64,000 nucleotides of DNA from Marisa cornuarietis (Eukaryota > Mollusca > Gastropoda > Architaenioglossa > Ampullariidae), in assembly GCA_004794655.1 (NCBI GenBank), contig SMMW01000056.1, positions 3,625,001 to 3,689,000 on the forward strand, given 5' to 3'. The notes under the pieces are model-generated. The model ran no database searches, was not told the DNA's origin, and saw only the letters and a list, made by a program, of their open reading frames with translations. Made by a program: the position numbers and the translations under genes. Positions 25,001 to 39,100 of the stretch are shown here, piece by piece; the first letter of the stretch is position 1, and each line of letters begins with the position of its first letter.

Positions 25001-28000
25001 TAAAGGTGAAGGCGTGGTTCATCGTGTCTAAAGCACCGCATGCAAAAGACGAAGCCCAAAGCAGGTATAGAAATGGTACTGAATATAAAACAGCTGATAA
25101 CATTAAACATGCCAGTTAAGTACCAGATGTATTCGAGTTAATAACTGCATACGAATTTGAGTGTTTTGCTCTGGAAGGCAGCTACTACCGAAACGGAAAG
25201 GGAAAGTGAGTTTATGTTTTGCTTTTAATGATATTTCTTAAAGATTTTCCGTGAGCGACTGAAAATTTGCGAAGTCGAAAATGCACACAATTCTCCTGCT
25301 AAGCTTAGTGCTTTAATGATGAGGTACATTTAAGTTGATTGCTGTGCAGTTCTGGAAGACAATGTTTGATTAGATGCCTGTATGATATTTGCATTATGAA
25401 ACGCGTCGGTTCAAATTCTGAACAGTGTTCCATATCACAGTTCAGTATTTGTACAGAAAACAATGGACTATAACAGCAGTAATGTGAATTTGAGCAGTGA
25501 CAGGTAGGTGTCAATAACATGTTTTCATTGTGTTCATTATGTGAATATGAACAAAAGTGACAGAAAGGTGTCAATATGTTTTCATAATGGTCACCGTGTT
25601 TGTTTAAAACGGATTTTTTTTAAAAAGGAGACTACTGATAATAAAAGTATAGGCAGCGCATTCCTCTCATAATCTTGATTAAACTTCCAAAAAATAGAAA
25701 TGAAGGTCTGTTTTGGTAGGAAAAACAAATCTTTCTTTGTATTGTGCTTGAGTTTGTTTAAAGCGACAGTATAAAGTGTTGGTGATGCTCGACGGCCCCG
25801 GTTCCCATACTCGCTGTCTAGAAGCTGCTAGGACATCTATGCAAACTTCTCTGTCATCATCACAGTATACACACAATCCGTTTGCTACACAGTATTCTTT
25901 TCCGCTGGAGTGCAGATTTTTTTTATTTCTGAACAAAAATACAGGGTGTTGGGGCAGAAGAGGCGCCGGTAATGGGGATGATGGAGAAGACGGTTACACG
26001 ACGGGTGGTACAAACCGAGTTTTGCGGCATTGAGCAAATGATTTGTTTCTCAATGCCCATTTCATATCAGTTTACATTTTATATTTAATCTTATGTGTAG
26101 TTCTATATTATATTGTTTTCCGATGTTTTTCCATATTACCAACATTTATTAAATATAAAAAAACTGCTTAAAAATCACATTTGCAATTATCGGTATCTTG
26201 CCATGCCCGTTCACTAATTAGTCGTGTGTTTGTTATCATAAATATAAATACATATTTGCGTCTTCCCAAAGTGCTTTTGTTACTGACTTATTCGAGATTA
26301 ATCTAATCTGTTTTTCTATATTTCGAACCACTACCCCCAACCCTTACTCATTTCTACTGGGTAGGCAGGTGGGAGGGAGCTTCCCGGTCACGCAGGTCTC
26401 CAACAGACGACCTTCTCGTATTTCGAGAACGCTTACTACCAGGCTACTGTGGACCCCTGGGGGCTTAACAGTACAGCCTTCAGTTAAGGTAGGTCCGTGA
26501 TACAACGCACTGCTAAATGGGAAGATATATCAGTGGTGTGCTGGATAAGGGCGAGTGGATAGCGGCGGTCTGAGTGGCATGTGTAGGACACCTTTGATGC
26601 GTGATTAGCAGTTACAAACTATGGCATTAAAAATCCATTAATTTTCTGATGTGTCAGTCATGTCTGTTGTTGATTTCATTGTAGATTCATAGGTCCTTAC
26701 TGACCATGAAGACTTACAATTCCGACAGACCATGTGCCTGAGTGGGTATGAGCTTTGTAGGTGAACTCGTTTATGTAGTAATGCTTTATTGTTGGCTCTA
26801 AACATTCTGTTTACTTTGTTGTTTTCCCAGCCATTAAGCGTTTCCTTCAGTTTCTGCTTACTTATTTTGCTGCCTTTGAATTTCGCTCGCATTTTAAATG
26901 TATGCACGTTGCTGTGCAGTACAATAATTTGAAAGACTACAAAATGTCCCGACACGACACGTACATAGGTGTGCCATCATTTGAGGGTTGCGAAAGGGAG
27001 GGGGTAGCATGATCTCTGGGATCAACAATCCTGTCACGCACAGTTAATCCATCAGCTCAGATACAGACATTCTTGCCCTTGGAAACCGCACATCCAGCAA
27101 CCACAGTGAGACGCCCAGATCTTCATCGATGGCTCGTGTTACCACATTATGGCTTTCAGCTTGGGTAACACCTACAGCTTAGGGTTTAACATTCTGCTGT
27201 CGGGGGCACGACTGGTAAAGCTACCTTGCAGTATAGAGTTAACATAGCTCACGGCTTCCCCTTTCCTATGAGTGTATGATGTTTTTCTTGATTGAAATTC
27301 CTTTCAAACGCATCACACTGATTATCTATTAAAAGTCGCGAAGCGAACCTCGACTTCTCATTATTATCATCCTCCAATCATCTACTATCGTCCACCACCA
27401 TCACGATCGTCTAATAATAAACATTATTGACTCCTGTCAGTTTACATATACTGAGAAGAAAGACATAGCACGTGATTGGAACAACTTTTTTTTTATCCTC
27501 CCCACGCGTTTACTCATGATCACCATCGAGATGGTTTCGGTCAACACCAGTTGGGACGCCGGAGGCTGTAATAAAAAGTGAAATCTTAACGTGACAGGGA
27601 AGTGGCAGGTAATTTACACCGGACGCTGGCAAGACAGACGTTCAATACTCAGGTCGATAAACGTGATTAGATGTAAATATATTCTCCTATCGTTCAGCTT
27701 CATACGTGCATAGAGGGAAAACAGCAAGATCTCCCTCTTCCTGTGTCTTAACTCCCTCACCACCTGTCTCTCTGATCTCTTTTGTTCTAGACATGATAGG
27801 GTTATTGAATAAGGTATCCGTATATTTTATTGTTATTATTCCGTTAATTTTCCTTGTTCTTCTCGTCTTCTAAATTAAATTTCAGACCATGGCTTTGGCT
27901 GGACGCTGCCTTGTGGCTGGAGATTACGGTAATTTTCTTTACAATCCGTTCTCAATCTTTCAAACTTCAAACAAATAAGATTCAGCTTTATTTATCCCAG

Positions 28001-31000
28001 AGGGCAGTTAAAAGAAAATGCAAGCTTACTTGGTAGATCTCTTGACATGACAAAGGGTGTGTGCGTCACAAAGCACGATGACATTAAGCATGGCTCAATG
28101 CAGAACGCACCGAAGCGAGACGAGTGATCATGATTCACGGACCTCCCTAAGCCAACCTTTTCCGGGATCATTAATAGAGGTCTATAACTAAAGCTCACGC
28201 CTTGGTATAAATTTTCGACAGACCAGACGAGTCAGCCATTGTGTGCGAGACTGTAATTCTGTCTCGTGTGCTTGTGCATTGGTTTGCTTCCCGCACTTTG
28301 CATAACTCGGTAATTTGGGGACCTGTACTGGAAGAAAGCTTTAAAACTGCATGTTCTTTATTTTTCAAATGAATAAGCTAAACTCAGCACTAGATATTTC
28401 CCGTCCCACCATCTACTACACAGTGATGACACTCTTAAAAAACAAACTTTCTTTTCGTGACATGTTCAAAAAAATCAAAATCGTGAGGTCGCAAAGTGTA
28501 CGGGTTTGGTTAGGTATTACCTAGATTAGCAAACGGGTGGCTGGGATTGAATGTTTATGATGTATATCTGTGGCTGGTGATACGAGTCTGCACGTGACGC
28601 ACTATCACACAATGGGTGTGCTGACGGCAGCCATTGGGACAAGCGCCTTTATTGTTCAGATCGAACATTGACCCATCATAATAACATGATGTGTACACAC
28701 GGGAGTTGTTATCTGTCCAGATGATAGTGTAGTAGCTGGGTGTAGTTCTTGTGAAATCAAGCGAAAGTCTGTAGCACATGTGACGATGTCTGTAACTTCA
28801 TCGTCCATGTGATAATGTTTGTAATATCCCTCCCCTTCCCCTTCCCCTATGTGACAATGTCTCTAGCATAACCGCCCAGGTGCCTGCGTGCTGATGATAA
28901 TATCATTTGCAGTATCATCCTCGTATGGTGGCGTTGTTATTGTTATGATTGCATGATGATGCCCATAGTGCTAGTTCCATCTCATGCCGCTGATGATGAT
29001 GACGATGCACATGGTGTTATTCCCATCTGATGTTGCTGATGATAGTGATGGTGATGACGTCTGTAGTGGATCCCCATGTGATGATGCCTATAATGTCATT
29101 TGTGGGATTCTGTGCATAGAGTCGCTAAAAGAGTGTGCTAATGTCTGTGGAGAAACCATGCCATGGTAATATTGAGAGCACGTGTCAGTACACGCTGAAA
29201 CACTCACTGCATCAACATGGTAGGTCCGGGAATACCGCGTCAGCTGAAATGCCCAGCACTCAAACCACAGTGTTAAATTACCACATCCGCCTAGACTGAA
29301 CTCCACCCCTAATCCCAACCGTTAACCCCTCGCGTAATTATCTCATCCTCTTACAAAGTCCACGCTAAAGCGTGCAGACCATCTCTCAACCAGAACCTTG
29401 AGCCAAAAAATCATGGCTGCAATTTGTCTCAGGAAGAGTTAGAAGCAGGAGTCAATACAGAGCTATAATTAGAAGCATTTTACGTAAAGGTTAGCATAAC
29501 ACTGGCGTTCTGTTTACAAGTAGGAGGCATGCAGTTGGGAGGAGCTGTCGCCATTGTTCGACATTAAACATTGTGGCACGCGACTGTGGTAGGGAAACAG
29601 GTCTGAACGGACGGACGAACAGACAAATGGTGTAAAGGACAACCTTAACTGGACAAACACACCAACAATGCATAGCGAGGAATGAGATGCGAACAGAGTG
29701 GAAAGAGGTAGAGACAGACAAGCAGACAGTCAGTAACAGCAAAAACTGAGAGTGAGGTAAACGCCGTTTCCCTAGGATGACCGTCGTTACACTCAGCTTA
29801 TCTCATGTAATAAAACTGGCCTGTGCAGATTTACACACTCCACTGAAACTAATGTTTGTGTACTGCTCACGTTCTCACAGCACACCGACAGTCGAGTTCG
29901 TGTACTTCTCACATACTCACGGTCCACTGACACTAGTGTTTGCGTAATACATCTTCCAACCTCTTAGATTTTTTTTAAGGTTGATTATTCAAATATTTAG
30001 GGGAAAAAATAGACTTCATCCCTGACATTACAACCGGCTGAACCTGTCCGTGTAGTTGCTTAAGATCGGCATGATATCCCAGCTGTGAACCCTTGCTATA
30101 GTCTGCTGCAAGGCGGCAAGGACCACGGCAAGTCGTACTGAATGTCAAAGACTTGCTGCAGCGCAATACGCTAGTGTGCTGACAGACTGGTGGTGCTACT
30201 GGTCCTGCCACTCCTACTTAAATGGTCAGCTCTGTGAGGCTACACTCAGCAAGAACAAGGTGAGCAACTATCGGCTGCTTTTTACTAGACTGGCTGACTG
30301 TAGGTCAAAACGCAGTCAGGGAGACTGGTGAGAAAGAGAGGAACCTTGCTTGTAGCTCGCTATTTACAAGCAAAAGCTAAATTCCCGTAGTCTCTCGTCT
30401 CATATAGTCGTACTACACATTATACATTTGTGGATACGGTAGCAGAAGGAGAAGCGACAGAAGGGATGAAGGTGATAGTGTGGTGGCAGTGACGGTGAAC
30501 TAAGAAATGGTAGTAACGGCATCGGGGCGTCCCTTAGTGTAACGGTTAACACTCGCATGTCACCATTGCAGTGAGAACCTGGGGACACTGCATTTGACAC
30601 GGGGCTAGCCGTCGGGGATTTCCTAAGGGTTCCTACCCCATCCCTCTCCCATCACAAAGCCAATGAATCAACCCTAACAACAGGGCGTTTCCATGGTGCA
30701 TAAAACCATGGAGGAATTTGAAGATCTTCTTTAGGTAGCTTCAGGCCTCCACGTAAAATAAACATTACAGAATCAGCAGGAGGTGACAGCTTTAGATCCC
30801 CTTTTAAAATAAACTCAGGCGAATTAACAGATATCTATAACTTTGAACCTCCTCGTAAAGGAAGCATTGGTGCAAACGCGCATTTCTAGCGCACACAGCC
30901 TCCTCCGACTGTTAGACTTACACAGGCCGATAGGCTGATGCAGAATAATTTATGAACGAAAGCATCGGGGCGTATGGGACCTGCCAGACATCTTTAGCAT

Positions 31001-33072
31001 GGGAGGCAGAGGTCACGCACCGAGGGCACGCGTCTGGCAGTTTTATTGTAACCCTATACCCTCCAGCTCTTGTTTATGTTCCGAGGGTAGAAAATTGTGT
31101 CTCGCGCATTATATTACAAAAGAATAATTCGCCACCTCGTGATTAGTTTAGGCCGTGACCGCATTCTCTATCTTCTGTTATGTATGATGCTAGGCAGCTC
31201 TCGTACCACCTGTGAAAAGGTCTTCATTTTACACTCTCTCTCTCTTTCTCTTTCTTTGTATTTATGTTCCTTCGATTGTCGCAGATGTCGCTCCATCGTG
31301 CCGCGCGGCGTGACGCCAGTGTCCCTAACTGCTGTGGACTTGCCCCTGGTGACCCCTCCGACTTTCGTGACACCTGACACTGACGAGTGTGCCTTACTCA
31401 GGGATAAAATTAACACCTGTCGACCCGCTGTCTTTACCACCCGACTTCTGTGTCAACATAGGGCTCTGCAGCCACATTCCCGGGCTATCCTCAAAGTCGC
31501 TTTGTCAACCTCCCAGCATGTGCAACCAGAGATGACGCTGTCTCCTAGCTCATACATCAGCACCCCACTAGCCTTATATAAGGACTCCTCATATTTTCTA
31601 TTCTTTTCTTATTTGAGCTGCAAGACTATATTTTTCAACTTTTTGGGTGGCAGACTAAACTAGCCGAAGAAATAATTAAAAAAATTAGGTAGACACTTTG
31701 TTAGCGAGGGAAGCCATTTCGTCAGACAAGGTGACCCATGCAACCGTTGAACAGCTGTTCGTAAACCTTTCGGTTGACTGGTCTGAATACGATATTTGGC
31801 AATCAAAAGAGCCCTCAATGATGATGATGATGAATAATGATGATATATTTATTTATAGAGCGCCTTACCCTACCAACGGTGGCGGGCACAAGGCGATGAC
31901 GCTCGAGCACATACAGTACTAATTAGTAAGTATCAAATGCATCTTACAAATTCGTTCACCATCATTCAGATTATAACTATTCCCTCAGGCTCACACACAC
32001 ACACTCTCTCTCTCTCTCTCACGCGGTGGAAACTGGAGTAAACGGAGAAAATAAACAGATGTCACATTCAGAGATAGGTATGTCGGAGCCGAGATACGAA
32101 ACCAGGACACCACCAATCGGACCAGTGAGGAAAATCCTCAACACCCTGTTTATGAGAGACCGACACCCAGTTTATGAGCGGATATGCAGCTCTTGGTCCA
32201 TGCTTGCCAGATAAATATCAAATTATCATTCCCTATCTTAGGCGTGGTTAAGCGAAAAAAAAGGGTAAGAAATCAACAGGGTATAACATGATAGTTTGAC
32301 TGCTAGACGATTTGAAATTCTCGATTTTCTTTCACGTTTAACCTGTTCAACATCGATCTCTCAGACCATAGGAACCAGCGCTCGAACACCGCATTGTTTA
32401 CAGATTCCTTGATAGTAATGTTCATGTTTATATCGAGATTCTCTTACATCATTTAGTATGTAATGTTTTAACATGATGCATGTAATGCATGGTTTCAGAC
32501 ACAGTAAAATGCTTGTGTATGGTGTCGCTACAGTTTTTTTAATATTTTTTTTTTAAGTGGAAACATACAGGATGGGCAAAGTCGCGAGAAAACTGAATCA
32601 AGCAGAGCGTGAAATATGTGTATAGCTACCACCGAACTTTTTAGTTGTTTTCAGGAGCCACGACACGTGACGTCGATTGCCGAGGGCCGGCTTTCTTGGA
32701 ACATGGGAGACATGCGACAGACTATTTGAGGACACGTGCTTACTGGTGTAGCAGAAAGATTTTAAGAGTAGGCTAGACAATATGACAGAGTATAAAACTA
32801 GTATTGTTATCACGTGTAAAAACTGTTAGAAAAATAGAGAGCACGTGCCTAACGAGGCGAAGGTTACACGTAAGCATTCAAACTGTGTGCACGTGTCTTG
32901 TATCTTCACCTCACACATGCGTGCAGACTTTGTTAAATTTATAAGAATAGATACACATCTCCAGATTCTCAGCGACATTGCCAGATTATCATCTTCTTAA
33001 ATTCGTTGCTTGGAAGAGAAGTCGATATTTGATCACAGATATTTTATATTCAAATATCACAAATCTCTCTGG

Positions 33073-33149
<77 letters not shown>

Positions 33150-36100
33150 TCTTATGCTGTCATTCTACTTAGGCTGGGCGCCAGGACGCATGACCTATCC
33201 TATGATATTGCAATACCTGTTTGTTTTCTGTTCTCAAGAGGGTTTTTGTACGTTTCATTCACTGTGCAGATTCATTTTACGACTTCTTTGACAGTTGCGT
33301 ATTGTCTCGTGAAGCCTCTTGTGGAGGTCAACGTGAGGGTTCTTGCCTCGTATATCACAAGAAAAGATGCGCGCGATAAGTGAGGTTCACATTCTTACCT
33401 TTGACCTCGCTCGACTTTTGTTGGCACAGCTGTACTATCGATAGTGTGATAGTGTCATGTGACTTCATCTGCCTACATTCAGAGTCACCTCTCCTCCCCC
33501 CCCCACATTCTCTTCTCTGGGGAAGTATGACCGTTTATCTCGTCAGAATTGTCTCCTGCGCAGTCAACAAGTGCAGGCACGGTTCCACTTTCGAGGGTCG
33601 ATTGTTTCTAACTTGTATCAACAGATGGGCTGTCCTTAGCCATCTTTACCACCTCTGGCAATGACATTATATGAGGTCACATGCAGTTTTCGCATAGAGG
33701 GAGATTTGAACAGGTGAGGGAAATCGTCTTTTAATTTAATTTATTTTATTTCTCGAGATTCGCGTTTTTGCTTGCGATTCGCAGTTAAAAAGTGACATGA
33801 AAGGATTCCTTTGAACGTGATATGTGTCACTACTCGGTAAGGTCTTTAAATTTTCAGTGTTATAGTGCAAACCTTTCTCAACTGACTGCGCTGAGCACAG
33901 TGCACGAAAGTAGTTATCAAAATCTTGTGAATAATGTCAGATGTAACGCCTTTCTGCTCTCGAGACAACGGCCTTTACACACATCCATGTAAGCAACCGT
34001 TGTCATGGCTACAGCATGTATAAGGCGTTGACTTGGACGTTGCGGACGTTACAGTAGGGACGTCGTTGTATGCATAACGGTTTGTTGGCTTTTTATCGCG
34101 AGAATGGATGGTATATTTCGCTCAAAGGTTGGGAAATATTATAGTATACTGAGTCCACCCAGTGATTTTTTTTTAAGTTTTGCACTCCTGTAGAGCTTTA
34201 AAAGTCCTACAGCTGCAATAAATCGAGACAAAAATTCTTTAGTTGGGATACCGTTACTGATCTTGGTGGGTGGGAAATATATATCAAATGCCGATGGATT
34301 TTAAATATCTCAAATCTCAGCGTTCTAGTCTGCTATAAACTTGTTGCAGACAAGTGCGCTTTCTGTATGACACCAAGAGGATACTCGCCCACAAATCGAA
34401 GAACACAATGATTCAGACTAGTCAACAAATATTATCTTTAGTTTATATACTTGTCGCATTTTATTTCACTTCCACAGTGACCATTTGATGTCGGCGCTTG
34501 AGTTTTCGTCCTGCTTGAGAATGGGTGCGCATAGTTGCTAACACATTTGTCAACACTCGACTGGCAACTCGGATGAGAATAGGTCTGCAAACATCCAGCC
34601 GAGATGAGCTAGACTGAACGATCCACCCAGGCGCCCGTTCGACTAGCCATGTTTGACGACCCCCGATTGTATTCATCTGTCTTGAGTTTCGTGTGTCCAG
34701 TCATCTTTTACAAACTGGACATGCAGTACCGTAGTCCACAGTCACACGCCACAGTGTGGTATTTCTGTATCTCTATGTTCCTCAGGCCAGCCATCGTGCT
34801 GTCATAAATATTTACTATGATGCCCACTCCAAGTTGTCTGTCACCTCACTTTACACCAGAATCTGTTGTAAATAGCACACACAGTGCGCTTGCTCTGACA
34901 ATCCGATAATGATCCTCACACATTTCCATTAATATTTTATTAACCTTAAAGTATTAAAATAAAAAAATGGTGATGATACAGTAGTTGCTCGTCATTAGTG
35001 CTATAAATTATGTATGTTAAAGGGAAAACGAATAATTAGGTAATTCCCTCCCTTTGTTGCCTATGTGGGTTTTCAAGTCTGGATGAGCACTTTCTCTCGC
35101 TCTCTCTGACAGTCTCTCTCCCCTCTCTTTTCTATATATATATATATATATGCGTGTGTGCACACGCCTGTCTCTTCTTTTTCTCTTTATGTCGCTCACC
35201 ATCTCCCCTATTCCCCCGTTCGCAATCACCCGCAATCTCATCCAACCCTTTGAACATCATCTCTGTTCTTTCCACGTCAAGTTAGAGCTCGTTACGAAGC
35301 TTACTGCTTTGATTTAGCGTTGCATAATCATTACTCGTCTCCTGACCTTTGTAGTGAGTCCCTTATCCGACAACTGACCCCATAGGTACATTTTCCTCTT
35401 CCTCCAGTCAGCCATGCTATTTGCGTGCCTAGACTCATTTCCAATATTACCGTTTTCCTGTTGTAAAAGTCCACTTACCATCTTACGATCGTCTACATGT
35501 TCTTGTGCAAATATTTTAGGGTTCCTTGATTTTCGGGGTATGATGGAGCCCGTAAAATTGCCTGACGGTCTTGAGACGGACAGGACGGAGGCTAGAAAAT
35601 AAGTTCCAGTCATTTGGCGGAAGTCCAACCCCTCTGATATTACCATCAATGAGCAGCCATGGAAGGGGTTGGGCAACAAAACTGACAAAGCCGAGCTTGA
35701 GTTACTGATCCTTGTCCCGGGTCAGCATCATTGCCAGCGTTTGGTGTCGCTTAATGCGAGAATACAGGAAGATAAATACTCAATGGACTAAATATTTGTA
35801 GCTTGTCAAATTTCAGGTGAATGTGACGATTCTGGACAAGAGACAGTCTGGCCGCTAATTGCTATTTTGGTAAGACTCACTGCACAGTTCTTCGTTGAAT
35901 GAAATAGGAAACTAAAGAGGCGACTTAAGACTTTCTGTAACATTCTTTCTGTAACCATCACTAATCCGTCTTACAGAGTATAAAGTGGGAAATTCGATCA
36001 TTGACTGGAGTTTCTCTTGTTTGCCTTATTATGATGGACGTCTTCAAACATCGCTCTAATGATGGTGATATTGAAGAGGTAGTTTCTTGCATGGAATACG

Positions 36101-39100
36101 ACATTGTAGCAGACACTCTTGAAGGTCTTCTGGCCTCTCCCCTCTCTCCCACCAATACCTTTCCGTCTCAATGTGTTAATATGGTCAAGACATGTCTCTC
36201 CTCATCAACATAACCGGGGGCGAGGAGGGGTGGGGGAGACGTGCATGTATATTTGTGCTAGAACGCGTACGCTTTTATGCACGTGGGAGGTAGTGGGCGA
36301 ACGGACTTGTCTATAATGTAGACTGATCTCAGTATTTTTTTTTTAATGTATTGTTGTTTCTTTTCTTCAGTCATTAGCTGTGCATAACGGGCTTCAAAGC
36401 GCGCGGGAAATTTCAGGGTCAGAGCAGACTTTAAAGGGTTACAAATATTAAATATTTTATTGCTGAGGAAGGTTGTATGCCACGGGATTAGTAATATACT
36501 TTACTCGACATCATCTGCTTCATCAGCAGACCAGTTTCAGTATGCTCCGATGAGGGTTTGGATCGCACCTCTTCACTGCAGGTACTCGGGTTTCACCGCG
36601 GCGACCAAAGTGTCGTGAAATATGTGACTACTCAAGGGAGAGAACACTACAATGGCGTCTGCAGCTGGCGATCACCTGTGTTGATTCAGCATCCTTACGA
36701 AACGCTTTTGTGCTCCATTTTAGTCTTGACTCCGACATGTGTTCCGGAAAACAACTAATGTGCAGAGCTGAGAGCTTGTGTTATAGCAATAGTATGATAT
36801 AAAAAAAATAAAATAAATAAACCCTCCATGCTCGTGTACCCTTGCGCGCGCGCGTAGCCCGACTTGAATGCTGCACGGCGTTCTAAGTAAAGAAGCCAAT
36901 CGATCACAAGAACACAGCTGAATGAAAGGAGAGCTCACCAGCGAGAGGCCGAGAAGGCAACCACGCACTCGCAGCAACCTCCTCTACAATTTGGCGACAC
37001 CGCCAACAACAGCAGCAACCGCCGCAACAACAGTCTCCGCACCTGTTAGCGCAGCTCGGCGCACGCCAGTACAACCAGCTGCTGACAGTGCTCTGCTCGC
37101 ACTTACTCATCCCTCTCCCACCCGCCTCCTGCCTCGTGGGCAGCACATCACCGCAGCATACCCGTCACGTACTCCAGACACCCGCCAAACCAGACGCTGA
37201 CCGTTAAACCCCCTTTCCTACCAGCTTCGTGTGACATCACCATGCGCCGGATCTCCCTCCCGTCTGGCGGCCACGTCTCGCCGCGGCAGCGTTGTCACCG
37301 CCGACACTCCTGCCCCCACTGACGACATACCCCTCCCCCACAACCTTCCCATACCCATACCCGTGTCTTGGTAACCCAACCTTCCTTCGCCAAGTGAATC
37401 GTGTCATGCGTTTACAGAACCTTGAGCGTTCGTTCACCTGATTCAACCATGTGCTGGGCCGGGCGGCGTGCGAGCTGCGGTCGTGTGTCGTGGATGTATT
37501 GACCAGCGACGACTCATGGGCAGTGTTATTCAGAGATTGTATCAAGATGGTAAGCCTTTTGCAATGACCTTTTCGTCTGTGTAATGCCGTTAATGCCTTG
37601 GCTGTAGCGGGACGCGTGATAATCAGTTGTTGAATGTGTGGGTATGACACATTTGATGTTGCTCGTTCTAACAACAGTTGCGGTGGTGTGAAGGACAGTA
37701 TCGAGTGACCCTCCGCTCGCTACTGCGTCTTTGACGTGGGCTTAGTGTAACCTCGGTGTACTGAATTTTAACACACTCTTCAGGAGTTAAAGGAAATACA
37801 TTCCAAAACAGTGCAGTTATACCTCTGTGTACTGATTTCACATATTATTCAGAGGTTTAAGGAAACACATTCTAAAACAATGTAGCTGTAGCTCTGTGTA
37901 CCTTTCTGACACATCATTCAGGTGTTTGGTTTGCAAGTCAACTTGTTTTTCTGCAATGTACCTGGATATCTCAAACTTTTACTACAGTATGCTACGGTCG
38001 CTGTGTGCCTGCTTGAGTACCAAGGAGAATTTATGTTTGTTCTGAAAGGTTCAGATTGTTGATGTTATTGGGTGGATCCTCACTTGAACCGTGTCTTTGA
38101 AAGCCCGTTACTCACTTCAAAACATTTGTAACCTAACAGGCTAGAGTATTATTGTTACGTAGCTCGTCATGCTCAAAGGGTTTTTGTGCCTTTCTCTAAT
38201 AGTGCTATAAATGGGTAGGTGGCGTACCCAAAATACATAAAAGCGGGATAACAAGGGAACAAGAAACGGAAAGGGTGCTTGTAATAATAATAATAGTGAA
38301 GATTTTTATAGCGCATATTCACACTCGTAGAGAGCATGCTCTTAGCGCTTAAAACGGGGAAGAGACGTGGACTAAGTAGATACAGAACACAGGGGACGAA
38401 AGAAAACGACAGTACTGACAAAAACAGATAACAAAAGGCATCAAGTAACAGGAACAGAGAAAAATAGTGATGGGTAAAGTAGCAAGAGGGAAGGGGGGGG
38501 GTAAGGACTAGCATTGTGGACTAGGAGTAGTGCTAAAGGAAGAGGTGCGTTTTCAGTGCAGATTTGAAGGATTCAATTGTAGGAAGGTGGCGGATATGGA
38601 GAGGAAGAGAGTTCCATTGTTTTGCAGCACAGTAGCCAAAAGTCCTGTGACCATATGTTGTTGTTCTGGTGACAGGAACAGTCAGAGTACGGTTGTCAGA
38701 GGAAGAGCGTAGTTGTCTGGCCGGAGAGTAAGGGATGAGAAGTTCAGAGAAATAGTGAGGACAGGAGCCAGCAAAGAAATTAAAACACAGCACAGACAGT
38801 TTGTACTGGATGCGAGAACGGACGGGTAGCCAGTGTTGTAGTGTTTGCATTGAACAAGCTGTTCCTGTGGACATGTGTTTTCAGTGTGCGCGTGACTTAA
38901 TATTTTGTCAATCATTGCCAGACTAAACACGTAACATGTAACAAACACATTGCTGTGGAGACTAATGCGTTCGACAACAAAGTGGGAGGTACGCGGTTCG
39001 AGGCTCGCTTGAGCCTTACAGTAATAACCCCCTTCCCCCTGCTCACTTATTTGGGTTTATCAGTTTTATCAGACGGAATGCAGAAGCCGGTGAAAGTATA

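Noticed and set aside
24649..25119. 156-codon open frame in Rassf intron 1
   Set aside because: No domain, no splice context and an overlapping frame on the other strand; size compatible with chance.
26638..26955. Minus-strand 105-codon frame with a CRNCKSSWS motif
   Set aside because: A single Cys pair is not enough for a zinc-binding domain, and no splice sites or relatives are recognised.
28780..29110. CRISPR-like spaced repeats
   Set aside because: Units are degenerate with no constant repeat/spacer architecture, and the genome is eukaryotic; it is a decayed minisatellite.
33010..33291. Ser/Leu- and His/Thr-repeat proteins
   Set aside because: Translations of the (CT)n(CA)n microsatellite.
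37237..37674. 145-codon minus-strand frame over the CpG island
   Set aside because: Explained by the scarcity of stop codons in GC-rich DNA. It ends in low-complexity Gly/Arg text and overlaps plus-strand promoter-like sequence.
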